Origin: SHLQ01 sp964451305
Lineage (GTDB): Bacteria > Actinomycetota > Acidimicrobiia > Acidimicrobiales > SHLQ01
Assembly: GCA_964451305.1 (NCBI GenBank)
Contig: CAYVHV010000012.1
Coordinates: 1 to 64,000, forward strand
Reading direction: 5' to 3'
DNA: 64,000 bases
The notes under the pieces are model-generated. The model searched no databases and had not been told where the DNA came from. It saw nothing but the letters and a program-made list of their open reading frames with translations. Both the position numbers and the translations under genes were made by a program. Positions 41,616 to 50,347 of the stretch are shown piece after piece. Numbering within the stretch: position 1 is the stretch's first letter; every line of letters starts with the position of its first letter.

Positions 41616-42785
41616 GTGCGCGTACTCATCATCTCCAACGACGTCATCTCCGGCTTCGGGGTCCCCGTTGCGGCGCCTGGTCTACGGGCCATGGGCTTGG
41701 CCGCTGGTCTGACCGCTCACGGCCACGATGTATCGACATCGGTCCCGAGCGACCTGCTCGCGCTCGTTTTCGGTGACGAGATCCCTCCAGCGCCCGACGG
41801 CGTCGACATCGTGTCTCCTCCCGATTTGATGGCTCACATAGAGCAGATCGGCGCCGACACCGTCGTATTTATCAACTCAAATTTGTCGCCACACCTGCAC
41901 CCAACGCCAGGCGTCACGTTCGTCTACGACCTCTTTGCTCCGAAGTTGCTCGAGGGTCTAGCGAGCACGACCGGTGGGCGTCCGTTCGCTGGTGCGGCAG
42001 CGGAGAAGGAACGGGCACTTGCGCTCGCCGACCATGTGTGGGTGAATGGCCGGCGCAAGATGGGCTATGCGCTCGGTTGGTTACTGCGTGACGAGGTCGA
42101 CCGGATCCGTACAGAGATCTTCGCCAAGCCTTCGCTTCGTGACCGCGACGTGGCGAACATGATCACCTTGGTCGAGATGCCGGTGTCGCTCCCCGAAACG
42201 GTCGAGGTTTCCACCGTCACGACCACCGAATCGCCAGACCCGGTGCGCCTCGGCCTTGCCGGATACGCACAAGCATGGAGCACGCTGTCCGAGGTCGCTC
42301 TTGGCCATCGGCTGATGATCGACGCTGGACATGCACTTCACGCCCTCACGCCACAACACTGGGCGGGAAATCCCGATGATGCGCCGCGCCAAGCACTCCC
42401 TCCCGAAACGATTCTCCACGACGGACCATTGCCGTTCGATGAGTTCGCCCGCTGGGTGCAATCGATGGATGCGATGGTCGATCTCTTCGAACCCAGCGCA
42501 GAACGCGCCTTTGCCATGATCACGCGAAGCGCTGTAGCTCTTCGGCTCGGAGTGCCGCTTATCCATGCGGTCGATTCGGAGATCTCCGACGTAATCGAGT
42601 TCTACGACGCCGGCTGGGTTCTCGATCCTCACGATCACGATCGCTGGAACCAGATCGCCGTCGAGGTAGCAGATCCATCGATCCTCACTCGAAAGCAGCA
42701 GGGCGCTCGCCGAGTTTCACTCGAACGGTTTGCTCCTCACGCAGCCCTCGCCGAAGCGTCTGCTCGGCTGCAACACGCGACGTAA
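41616..42785 (+). CDS. GT-B glycosyltransferase-like protein
   Basis: A 389-residue protein with a GT-B shape. The N-terminus MRVLIISNDVISGFGVPVAA leads into APGLRAMGLAAGLTAHGHDV, the usual first Rossmann domain, and the C-terminal domain has HDGPLPFDEFARWVQSMDAMVDLF and VALRLGVPLIHAVDSEI, where nucleotide-sugar binding would occur. The EX7E acceptor motif is not clear. It is the first of a tightly spaced block with another glycosyltransferase and a sulfotransferase, probably for a surface glycan. Confidence 0.75.
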   Translation: MRVLIISNDVISGFGVPVAAPGLRAMGLAAGLTAHGHDVSTSVPSDLLALVFGDEIPPAPDGVDIVSPPDLMAHIEQIGADTVVFINSNLSPHLHPTPGVTFVYDLFAPKLLEGLASTTGGRPFAGAAAEKERALALADHVWVNGRRKMGYALGWLLRDEVDRIRTEIFAKPSLRDRDVANMITLVEMPVSLPETVEVSTVTTTESPDPVRLGLAGYAQAWSTLSEVALGHRLMIDAGHALHALTPQHWAGNPDDAPRQALPPETILHDGPLPFDEFARWVQSMDAMVDLFEPSAERAFAMITRSAVALRLGVPLIHAVDSEISDVIEFYDAGWVLDPHDHDRWNQIAVEVADPSILTRKQQGARRVSLERFAPHAALAEASARLQHAT

Positions 42786-42796
42786 GGAGCGGCACC

Positions 42797-43870
42797 ATGT
42801 CAGAAACCGCCCCGACGAATCTGAGCGTGCTCGTTCCATTCTGGGGACTCGCTGGCGGGGTCATCAAGATCCTCGACTATGCGGCCCACGGAGTAGACCT
42901 CGGATTGGCGGTCACCGTCTGGGCTCCTCCACTTCCCGAAGCGGATCATCCAATACATCAACTACCGGTCGCTCGACGTCTGATCGATGACCCTGCGGTG
43001 GATATCGCCCTCCTCGATGAACTCGACCTTCGAGACCGGGCAGGTGTCGGCCACGTCGCCCTCTTTACCGAACCCACACATCATCGCCTGATCGAGCGAG
43101 CGATCGATCGACCTCTCGGCGCAACGCTGTGCCACCTGGTCCAAGGCACTCGACATGCAAACCCGCTCTGGCAAGACGGCGTGAACTATCGGCTGTTACA
43201 CCGACCGATGACCCGGATCGCCGTCACCCCCCAAGTCTTTGATGCGATCTCTCCGCTGGTCAACCAACGCTTCTCGCTCACCACGATCGTCGAGGGTCAC
43301 GCTGCGGAGTACTTCAGCGGACGTCCCCCTCGCGACACGCTCGAAACACAGACAGCTCGACCGTTGCGGGTTCTCTACACCACATGGAAATCTGACCTCG
43401 GCGACCGCGTTGCTGAGCTACTGGCCAACGACGAACGCTTCGCATTTATCGCAGTCCGCTCAGAAACCTCATGGCCGGCGTTGAGAAATCGGTACCACGG
43501 CGCCGACGTTCTCCTCTGCGCTCCTGGCCCCGAAGAGGGCTTCTACCTCCCTGGGCTTGAGGCAATGGCGGCCGAGGTCGCTGTGGTCTCTGCTGTCGTC
43601 GGCGGCAACGCCACCTATCTACATGACGGGGAGAATGCGTTGGTGGTTGGCTATGACGACGCGGAGCAACATCGCGCAGCGCTCGTTCGCTTGGCCGAAA
43701 ACCCGTCCTTGCGTCAGACGCTCGTAGCGACCGGCCGAGAGACAATTGCCCGCCATTCCCTTGTCCGAGAACGCGCCGATTTCAAAAGCGTCCTCGCAAA
43801 CACACAACGCTCCGAACCAGCGCAGAACGGCCAACTAGCCTACGAAGCGAACGACCAGGAGGCCCCATGA
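42797..43870 (+). CDS. GT4-like glycosyltransferase
   Basis: A 357-residue glycosyltransferase. LSVLVPFWGLAGGVIKILDYA is the N-terminal loop, LCHLVQGTRHANPLW and TIVEGHAAEYFSG are central, and the C-terminal donor site is GADVLLCAPGPEEGFYLPGLEAMA, an E-x7-E motif. It ends AVVSAVVGGNATYLHDGENALVV, which is typical for the GT4 family. A good AAGGAG precedes the ATG. It overlaps the next small gene by 4 bp (ATGA). Confidence 0.88.
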   Translation: MSETAPTNLSVLVPFWGLAGGVIKILDYAAHGVDLGLAVTVWAPPLPEADHPIHQLPVARRLIDDPAVDIALLDELDLRDRAGVGHVALFTEPTHHRLIERAIDRPLGATLCHLVQGTRHANPLWQDGVNYRLLHRPMTRIAVTPQVFDAISPLVNQRFSLTTIVEGHAAEYFSGRPPRDTLETQTARPLRVLYTTWKSDLGDRVAELLANDERFAFIAVRSETSWPALRNRYHGADVLLCAPGPEEGFYLPGLEAMAAEVAVVSAVVGGNATYLHDGENALVVGYDDAEQHRAALVRLAENPSLRQTLVATGRETIARHSLVRERADFKSVLANTQRSEPAQNGQLAYEANDQEAP

Positions 43871-44169
43871 GCAGCACATCGCCAAATATCGGACTCACGC
43901 CAGCGACACCCATCACCTCCGATGAGAAGGCCGAACTCGACTTCCTGCGCTATGAGGCGGCATACCTGCAACGCCGACTCGACGTTGTCGAAGACGAACT
44001 TGTTCACACCATCATCGAGCGCGACACCATTCGTCATGAGCGAAACCTAATGGCTCAGGACTTCTCGTGGACCCTCCAACGCCTCGCCCGCTCGCCAGCC
44101 GGTGTCGTGTTGTCACGCACCGCTGGATTCCGGCGCATGCTCGAAACGTGGGGACATGCCGCCGACTGA
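43867..44169 (+). CDS. Small coiled-coil protein in glycan block
   Basis: A 100-residue protein with a flexible N-terminus and one long helix (residues about 20-75, AELDFLRYEAAYLQRRLDVVEDEL) predicted as coiled coil, then LQRLARSPAGVVLSR. It overlaps the upstream glycosyltransferase by 4 bp and the next gene by 14 bp, so it is firmly within the operon. It may be an accessory subunit. No family recognised. Confidence 0.75.
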   Translation: MSSTSPNIGLTPATPITSDEKAELDFLRYEAAYLQRRLDVVEDELVHTIIERDTIRHERNLMAQDFSWTLQRLARSPAGVVLSRTAGFRRMLETWGHAAD

Positions 44170-44857
44170 CCGTCCATCGATAGAGGTCGTGCCAACGGCC
44201 GATCCAGAGGCACCCCCGCCCTTGACCCGTTGCTGCTATCGCGGGCGGCTCCGTCTTTCGGGGCCGGCGTCCGACGGCGAAGCCACCTTCGACGACTTGG
44301 TGATGCCGTCGGAACTCAACGACGCAATGTCATCGGCCGACATCGTGTCGATCCTCGACCCGATGTCGTTCCCGTGGAACTCGATCGATCTCGATGTAAA
44401 CGCGGTCGTGATCATCGACGCGTCGATGTGCAGCGATGACGACCTCGATGCTCTGCTGCCCGTGCTCGGTTCGCTGACCGCCGCAGACACGGTCATCGAT
44501 CCGACCGACTCTCCCTCGCGTTCGTTGAGCCGAGCGTTGGGAACTCGCACTCATCAGCCGTCGGTCGATGAGTGGCCGGCAGTCCAGCAGGAGAAGCACC
44601 TCCTGCGAGCCGATCGTCGAATCACCGATCGAATCGCCCGAGAGATCGGCGACCACGCCATTGTCCAGCGCGTCGAGATCGACGAGCTCGTGGCGTCAGG
44701 AATTCGGATCGATACTTACCTATCTGAGGCCGCTGCTGCGCTGGATAGCACGGCGGTTGGCCTCTGGGGAGTCCGCACCGAGCCAGGCGCCCCGTTGCAT
44801 CATGGATGGGCAATCTTTGAACCAACAGGTCACACGAACCAATGCATCCAGTACTGA
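44156..44857 (+). CDS. Unrecognised 233-residue protein in glycan block
   Basis: The ATG at 44156 overlaps the preceding gene by 14 bp, and the last 16 bp overlap the sulfotransferase. The protein is acidic with an alternating alpha/beta pattern: DIVSILDPMSFPWNSIDLDVNAVVI and ADTVIDPTDSPSRSLSRALG, then GSLTAADTV repeats of similar strands. The C-terminal part HHGWAIFEPTGHTN is less helical. Not recognised; its tight coupling suggests a role in the same glycan pathway. Confidence 0.7.
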   Translation: MPPTDRPSIEVVPTADPEAPPPLTRCCYRGRLRLSGPASDGEATFDDLVMPSELNDAMSSADIVSILDPMSFPWNSIDLDVNAVVIIDASMCSDDDLDALLPVLGSLTAADTVIDPTDSPSRSLSRALGTRTHQPSVDEWPAVQQEKHLLRADRRITDRIAREIGDHAIVQRVEIDELVASGIRIDTYLSEAAAALDSTAVGLWGVRTEPGAPLHHGWAIFEPTGHTNQCIQY

Positions 44858-45606
44858 TCGCCGGGGTCCACCGAAGCGGGACATCGTGGGTTGCGCGAAC
44901 GCTCCACGAGGCTGGAATGAACCTCGGAGACGACCTCCTCGGCGACCAACCAGGCAATCCATACGGTCATTTCGAAGACAACCGCGTCGTTGCATTGCAC
45001 GATGCCGCGCTCGAAGAACAAGACTTGACATGGAAGAGCACGACTCCGGTCCAACATCGTTCAGAGTCCGACCTACGTGTTGGTATCGATGCGATCGTAC
45101 GTGAGCGAAGCAATACGGCGACACCGTGGGCCATAAAGGACCCTCGGCTGTGCTTGTTTCTTCCGGAATGGCTTGCCGTTGCACCCCAGAGTCGCCTGAT
45201 CGTCGTCTTTCGCAGACCCGACGAGGTTGTCGAGTCGCTGCGCCGACGACACGCCCGGCGATGGGTCCACACTCGCCATGTTGATCCAAGCGATCTTGCC
45301 TTTTGGGAACAGCCCGACCTTGGACTGCACCTGTGGGTTCACTACAACGAACAACTGCTCATCAGCGCGAGATCAATGGATCCAGGTCACGTGCACGTCA
45401 TCGAATGGAACACCACCGGCGCGACTTCGAGGCTGGTCTCATCGATCGCCGAGAAATGGAATCTCGAACTTACGCCGACGACGATTTCCCTAGATCCCAC
45501 GCTCGGGAAACGTTCCACACGCCCGCTCGAAGTCCATGATCCACGTTTGATCACCCGAGCGGAAGCAGCGTGGGCTGGTCTTCAGGAACTGCGAAGCGCT
45601 CCATAG
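44842..45606 (+). CDS. PAPS-dependent sulfotransferase
   Basis: A 254-residue sulfotransferase. The 5'-phosphosulfate loop is AGVHRSGTSWVARTLHEAG near residue 8, and the 3'-phosphate segment is VVFRRPDEVVESLRRRHARR. WVHYNEQLLISA and NPYGHFEDNRVV are typical of bacterial carbohydrate sulfotransferases. It would transfer sulfate from PAPS to a glycan or lipid. It is the last gene of the overlapping block begun by the glycosyltransferases. Confidence 0.88.
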   Translation: MHPVLIAGVHRSGTSWVARTLHEAGMNLGDDLLGDQPGNPYGHFEDNRVVALHDAALEEQDLTWKSTTPVQHRSESDLRVGIDAIVRERSNTATPWAIKDPRLCLFLPEWLAVAPQSRLIVVFRRPDEVVESLRRRHARRWVHTRHVDPSDLAFWEQPDLGLHLWVHYNEQLLISARSMDPGHVHVIEWNTTGATSRLVSSIAEKWNLELTPTTISLDPTLGKRSTRPLEVHDPRLITRAEAAWAGLQELRSAP

Positions 45607-45681
45607 TCCACCGGGGCCTATTTTCGTCTCGTTGCAACAGTTCGTCTCAAGTCATCGAGAGCCGACGCCGATCTCCTCGGT

Positions 45682-46197
45682 ATGGACATGATTGGAGATC
45701 GTCGCGGGAAATCACGTCGCAAGATCGTTCTTCTCGATCTCGAAAATATGCTCTTTGGCGATCACAAGGGCAACGACAACGGCCAGCCACGCGACCGCTC
45801 AGCGGAAATTCTTGAACTCGCTCAAGCTCGCCGACCCGGCGACACCATCATCGTTGGATGCAACCCCCACCTCGTCTTCCTCGCTCACGACCTTTTCCCT
45901 GGATCCAAGATCGTGACGGGCAAAGGCAAGGACGGCGCCGACCTCGCATTGATCGATGCCCTCGATCTCTCCCGAGCAATCGACCGGTATGACGAACTCT
46001 GTATCGTCTCGGGCGATCACCTCTTCTGCGAAGTGGCCCACCCCGCGCACTACGCAGGCCTCACGGTGCGCATCGTTGCTCCGCACGCAGGCCTGAGCAC
46101 TGCACTTCGGGTATACGCCGACACTGCAGTCTTCCTTCCCGAAGAATTTGATCCCGAAGCCGACGACGAGCTCGACGCCGGCCCACTCGCCGCCTGA
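45682..46197 (+). CDS. NYN-domain (PIN-like) putative ribonuclease
   Basis: A 171-residue NYN protein with conserved acidic sites: VLLDLENMLFGD, GKDGADLALIDALDL and CIVSGDHLFCEVA, as in the family, which are Mg-dependent RNases or related proteins. The basic N-terminus (GDRRGKSRRK) may bind nucleic acid. The ATG at 45682 is used; one at 45688 is also possible. It is a separate unit 75 bp after the sulfotransferase. Substrate unknown. Confidence 0.8.
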   Translation: MDMIGDRRGKSRRKIVLLDLENMLFGDHKGNDNGQPRDRSAEILELAQARRPGDTIIVGCNPHLVFLAHDLFPGSKIVTGKGKDGADLALIDALDLSRAIDRYDELCIVSGDHLFCEVAHPAHYAGLTVRIVAPHAGLSTALRVYADTAVFLPEEFDPEADDELDAGPLAA

Positions 46198-46272
46198 CCA
46201 AGAACGCATCAGCGCCGAACGGCCTCCAAATTTCGTCTAAGGGCAACCGCTTCCAAGGCCGATGCCACTTGG

Positions 46273-46638
46273 ATGGAACGGCGCCTATTTCATCGTGAGA
46301 GCATTGCAATGAATGGCGACCTTTCATGGGTAACCAAAGGGCGCCTCGGCCGCAAGCAAACGCAGCGTTCGTATGTGAGAACCCTCAACCTGTCCCTCGA
46401 TGGCGCCCGTATCGAGCTGAAGGGCCACTACCCGTTCCTCGTCGACGCGGTCGCTCGAATACAACTTGGGATTCGTTACTGCGACGTGCGCATACTCGAC
46501 GTCGTACACACAGGCGAGCGCACGATCTTGCGTATCTTCTTCATCTCACCAGACCCAGACTTCGTGTCGGTGATAGAGGATCAGCTCCCGTCACTCACCG
46601 CAGATCGTGAGCTCCATGAACGCAAGTGGATGGCCTAA
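46273..46638 (+). CDS. PilZ-domain cyclic-di-GMP-binding protein
   Basis: A 121-residue single PilZ domain. Both c-di-GMP motifs are present: RxxxR in ERRLFHRES at the start, and NxSxxG in TLNLSLDGARIEL. The later strands (ARIQLGIRYCDVRILDVVHTG) complete the barrel. It should respond to c-di-GMP, possibly controlling surface glycan or motility. The ATG at 46273 keeps the RxxxR motif inside the protein. It overlaps the convergent nth gene by 4 bp. Confidence 0.8.
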   Translation: MERRLFHRESIAMNGDLSWVTKGRLGRKQTQRSYVRTLNLSLDGARIELKGHYPFLVDAVARIQLGIRYCDVRILDVVHTGERTILRIFFISPDPDFVSVIEDQLPSLTADRELHERKWMA

Positions 46639-47300
46639 CGCTTCTTCGGCCGATTCATCTTTGCTTCGAGTGTGACCTGCTTCTTTGTCGCAGCCCACGA
46701 GCAGATCGGGCACTCCTCAAGATCGTGATAGCGGGCCGGGCAATACTCTCGCCCGAAGAAGATGATTTGCAGGTGCCTCCGGTTCCACGTGTCCTCGGGG
46801 AATACTGCCTTTAGGTCTTTCTCGGTTCGTTCGACCGTCGTCCCGTTCGAGAGGCCCCACCGATTCGCGAGGCGATGAATGTGGGTATCGACGGCGAAGG
46901 CAGGCACATCGAACGCACCGGCCATAACGACGCTCGCTGTCTTGTGCCCCACTCCGGCGAGTGACTCAAGGAAATCCCAGTCCGGAATGATCTCTCCCCC
47001 CGCATCGACGATCTGGTGGGCCATCGTCGACAAGTTCCGGGCTTTGGTCGGAGCGAGACCGATCTGCTTGATCAACGACAGAATCTCGTCTGGATGCAGC
47101 GCAGCCATCTTTTCGGGGGTGTCCGCGACCGCGAAGAGCCCCGGCGTCACCTCGTTGACCTTCTTGTCGGTGGTTTGAGCGGACAGAGCGACAGCGACCA
47201 CCAGCGTGTACGGGTCGTGATGGTCGAGAGGAACAGGGGTCTCGGGATACAGATCGTCCAACATCACGCCGATGCGGTCCGCTTTCTCAGCACGTTTCAT
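46635..47300 (-). CDS. nth: Endonuclease III (DNA glycosylase/AP lyase)
   Basis: A 221-residue base-excision enzyme for oxidised pyrimidines. The helix-hairpin-helix with catalytic Lys is SLAGVGHKTASVVMAG, and the catalytic Asp is in AFAVDTHIHRLANRWG. The C-terminal Fe-S region reads REYCPARYHDLEECPICSW and has three cysteines (C-x9-C-x2-C) instead of the usual four. TAGGGT (47308-47313) lies 7 nt before the ATG; the longer frame was rejected. Confidence 0.92.
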   Translation of the reverse strand: MKRAEKADRIGVMLDDLYPETPVPLDHHDPYTLVVAVALSAQTTDKKVNEVTPGLFAVADTPEKMAALHPDEILSLIKQIGLAPTKARNLSTMAHQIVDAGGEIIPDWDFLESLAGVGHKTASVVMAGAFDVPAFAVDTHIHRLANRWGLSNGTTVERTEKDLKAVFPEDTWNRRHLQIIFFGREYCPARYHDLEECPICSWAATKKQVTLEAKMNRPKKR

Positions 47301-47307
47301 GCCCCGC

Positions 47308-47313
47308 ACCCTA
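47308..47313 (-). promoter_or_regulatory. -10 box TAGGGT, leaderless-type
   Basis: TAGGGT on the minus strand, 7 nt before the nth ATG. Confidence 0.45.
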
Positions 47314-47393
47314 CCCAGCACCAGATCGACGGAACGAAGAAGTTCACCTCGGTGGGTGTGCAAACCAGGGAACACTGTCGGCAAACTAGAGGG

Positions 47394-48377
47394 ATGACGC
47401 CCCTCGAAGTTCTTCCGCGAGAAGGAGCCGGTGCCGAAGTACTCGGGGTTGATGTGTCCGCCATGACCGTCGGCGAATGGAACCAGATCGAAGCGGCCTT
47501 CGCCGCGTTCGGTCTCCTGGTATTCCGAGACCAGATTCTGACCGAGCGCGACCACGTCGAATTCGCGCAACGTTGGGGGGCTCCCGTTCCCCCTGACCGT
47601 CGGGCGCATCCGACCGAGCCTGAAATCGCCGTTCGGGATGCAACGTCACCCTCGGAACCAGGGAGCCAGAGCACACAAGGGGTCTGGTACGCCGATCGAA
47701 GCTATGCCTTGCGCCCACCACTCGGATCGGTCGAGATCGCTCGAGAGATTCCAGCCGGTGGGGCAACGACCATCTTTGCCGACACGCACGCCGCATTCGA
47801 CACGTTGAGCAGCGGCACGCAGCGGGCGTTGGAAGCGCTCCGTGCGGTCCATACACACCCGGTACCCGGTGGTGATGTTGAGGAATCTCGACATCCAATT
47901 GTGATCCACCACCCGGTGAGTGGTCGAAAGACGCTCTTCGTCAATCCAACATTCACCACGAGCGTCGAAGACATGGACGAACGAGAAGGCCTTGGACTGC
48001 TCAACCAGTTGTACGACCATTGCCAGCAGCCCGAGTTTCTGACCACGGTCGAATGGGAACTTGGAATGGTCGTCATATGGGACAGTCGAGCGGTCTGGGA
48101 ATTCTCTCCTCGTGCAACCGACCAGCCGACCATGCACCGGGTCACGATCTCTGGCACCGAGCTACGACCCGCAATCGCCCCTGCAAAGAAGGACCCGACG
48201 CTCACCCAACGCGCTGGAGCGACCCTCGCCGGAGGCATTCTGACAGCAGCGATGACCGGCATTGCCGAGGTGATCGACCCCGAACGGGTCAAACACGACA
48301 TCGAAATTGTGAGTGAGGCACCCGAGCCCGATGACCTCCCCGATTTCGACTTTGGTGAGCTCCCCCCACTGGACTAA
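47394..48377 (+). CDS. TauD/TfdA-family protein lacking His iron ligands
   Basis: A 327-residue member of the taurine-dioxygenase family by overall pattern: LEVLPREGAGAEVLGVDVS, FGLLVFRDQILTERDHVEFA, GGATTIFADTHAAFDTLS, and a C-terminal MHRVTISG with the 2-oxoglutarate Arg. But the HxD iron motif is W-Y-A-D (Tyr99 for His), and the distal histidine region reads IWDSRAVWEFSPRATD, with no His at the expected place. It may be an inactive or regulatory relative. GAGGG precedes the ATG at 47394. Confidence 0.82.
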   Translation: MTPLEVLPREGAGAEVLGVDVSAMTVGEWNQIEAAFAAFGLLVFRDQILTERDHVEFAQRWGAPVPPDRRAHPTEPEIAVRDATSPSEPGSQSTQGVWYADRSYALRPPLGSVEIAREIPAGGATTIFADTHAAFDTLSSGTQRALEALRAVHTHPVPGGDVEESRHPIVIHHPVSGRKTLFVNPTFTTSVEDMDEREGLGLLNQLYDHCQQPEFLTTVEWELGMVVIWDSRAVWEFSPRATDQPTMHRVTISGTELRPAIAPAKKDPTLTQRAGATLAGGILTAAMTGIAEVIDPERVKHDIEIVSEAPEPDDLPDFDFGELPPLD

Positions 48378-48381
48378 CCGG

Positions 48382-49257
48382 CTAGCCGACGCGCCCGACC
48401 GGCGATCCCCAACGCTGACGAAGTGCATCGAGGATCGCTGCTTTACGAGCGCTCGCCGACCAGTAGGGCGTTCGACGCTTCGGATCGATTGCACCGGCGA
48501 GCAATTGCCAGATCATCAACGCGAACCGCATAGCGGCCTTGCGTCGACCGAATTGTCGAGACATCAAGAGAATCGTGTTGCGTTCCATCAAATACTCGAC
48601 GGTTGGAGACGGCGTGCTCACCATGGGGTTCTCGACCATTGCGCCGCGAACCAATCCCACGTCGAAGCCCGCCTTCTTTGCGCGCAAACCTAGGTCGGCT
48701 TCCTCGCAATACGCGAAGTAGCGCTCATCGAACAGCCCGATGGTCGACAAGCACGTACGGCTTGCCATCATCATCGTTCCATGTGGGTAGTCGACCTCTT
48801 CAAAGCCAACGTCACCGGCGGCAGGAACGAGAATCGGGCCAAAGACATGGTCGACGAATGGGCGCAGTCCATCACCAACATCGGCACTCAACAACCCCGC
48901 GTCCGGATGCTCGTCTGCAGCGCGAAGCATCATCGAGAGCGTGTCGGGAGCCGGCAGCGCGTCGTGCGGGGCAACAACGGACCACTCGCCTCCGGATTCG
49001 TCGCGTAACCATTGTTCCCAGCCGCGATTCGCAGCGGGTCCAAAGCCACTGTTGAAACCGACCTCGATTAGGGAGAGATCACGCTCTGAGATTGCGGCGA
49101 GACGTTCGTGTAGCTCCCGTTGGTTCTCCGCTGTCGAGCCGTTGTCGACGATCACCACCCGAGCGACCTCGGGCAACGCCGAGAACCTTCGAGCGGTTTG
49201 AGCGCACGAGCGTGGTTGGTTCCAATGAATGAGGATGACCGTTACGGACGCCTGCAT
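48382..49257 (-). CDS. Glycosyltransferase family 2 (rhamnosyltransferase-like)
   Basis: A 291-residue GT-A glycosyltransferase: ILIHWNQPRSCAQTARR, VVIVDNGSTAENQRELHER, GFNSGFGPAANRG and YCEEADLGLRAKKAGFDVG, where EEAD is the acceptor-side motif of this group. It probably adds rhamnose or another sugar to a surface polysaccharide. It starts 10 bp after the SUKH-like gene and converges with the TauD-like gene, with only 4 bp between stops. Confidence 0.87.
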   Translation of the reverse strand: MQASVTVILIHWNQPRSCAQTARRFSALPEVARVVIVDNGSTAENQRELHERLAAISERDLSLIEVGFNSGFGPAANRGWEQWLRDESGGEWSVVAPHDALPAPDTLSMMLRAADEHPDAGLLSADVGDGLRPFVDHVFGPILVPAAGDVGFEEVDYPHGTMMMASRTCLSTIGLFDERYFAYCEEADLGLRAKKAGFDVGLVRGAMVENPMVSTPSPTVEYLMERNTILLMSRQFGRRKAAMRFALMIWQLLAGAIDPKRRTPYWSASARKAAILDALRQRWGSPVGRVG

Positions 49258-49267
49258 CCTCTGGAAG

Positions 49268-50290
49268 CTACCGGATTGGTCGAAGCCCGGTAACAACGAT
49301 CGACGTATCGAGATCTTTGAGTTGCTCGGTGAGCCGAAGTATGACGTCGTTGCCGAGATCGCTCACGCCCATGTCGGCGGCGACCTGCATGTCATTGCGA
49401 GCCGACAGCTGATCGAGCTCGGAGCCATGTGGAGTGAACGAGAGAACATCGAGTTCGACCTCGCCGTCTTGACCAATCGCTCCGGCTAACCCTGCGAGGA
49501 GCGGAACGAAGACTTGGATCTCGCCCGAGTCGTCGTGAAAGGTGCCAACGCAGCCGCGAATTGGTCCGCCGCAAACAGTATTTGAGTAGTAGCCCCGAAG
49601 CGTGGCACGAACACCCGGGTTCGCTTGACGATCGGTCTTGAACTCGTCGACGGTGTGGCTGGGTCCGCGTAGGTTGAAATGGTCGGGAGGAAGCCCGTCA
49701 GCTGATAACCAATGCGCCGGAAAGCGGCTTCGATCGACCGATTCGATACGACGAGGCGCCGAAGCTGACACGAACTCGCGAACCTCTCGGGTTGCTAGCG
49801 CCTCGAGATGGGTTCGGTGAAGACCGCCGCGGGCGGTATCGACGAGGTCGCGTTCGAAGGCCAATGCGAGCAGATCGAAGAGTCCGGACATGCCAAATGC
49901 CCACAGGTCGACGTGGCTGTCGTTGTCCTCACCGCGAAAGATCCGTCCACCGGGGTGCGATGCCGATGCGAGTTCGATCCAGAGACGGGTGTTCGCCCAA
50001 TCCGCTATCGGCAAGAGGACCGCTGGCGCGATCGGACGTTCCCTCTCACGCTGTTCGAGCAGCGCGTGGATTGGGATGAACCCCTCGAGGCATGGCCACT
50101 GGACCGTCGAAGGATCCCACGTATTCCAGAAAGAACGCAGTTCCATCGGCAGGCGCAAGGGGGCGATTGCCTCCTCGATCTCACCGATGTGCCGACGGTG
50201 CTTGGAACGACGCGACCAAGGCCGTATCGATACGCCGTATGGTCGGCCTGAGAAATTAAGGCGTTCGATCGCCTCGTCTACCAAGATCAT
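49268..50290 (-). CDS. SMI1/KNR4-like (SUKH) domain protein, uncertain
   Basis: A 340-residue cytosolic protein. Residues about 30-150 resemble the SUKH fold: IGEIEEAIAPLRLPMELRSFW, then EGFIPIHALLEQRE, LLPIADWANTRLWIEL and a DLWAFGMSGLFDLLALAFE helix. The C-terminal half (ATLRGYYSNTVCGGPIRGCVG, ELDVLSFTPHGSELD) is unfamiliar. SUKH domains often act as toxin immunity proteins or signalling adaptors; neither is established here. The ATG at 50290 is used, a GTG directly upstream is possible. It is paired with the GT2 gene. Confidence 0.6.
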   Translation of the reverse strand: MILVDEAIERLNFSGRPYGVSIRPWSRRSKHRRHIGEIEEAIAPLRLPMELRSFWNTWDPSTVQWPCLEGFIPIHALLEQRERERPIAPAVLLPIADWANTRLWIELASASHPGGRIFRGEDNDSHVDLWAFGMSGLFDLLALAFERDLVDTARGGLHRTHLEALATREVREFVSASAPRRIESVDRSRFPAHWLSADGLPPDHFNLRGPSHTVDEFKTDRQANPGVRATLRGYYSNTVCGGPIRGCVGTFHDDSGEIQVFVPLLAGLAGAIGQDGEVELDVLSFTPHGSELDQLSARNDMQVAADMGVSDLGNDVILRLTEQLKDLDTSIVVTGLRPIR

Positions 50291-50347
50291 CACACGAGGA
50301 ATCGGCGTGGAAAAGCGTCGCCTTTACCCATTGTCCAAGATTTTGGG

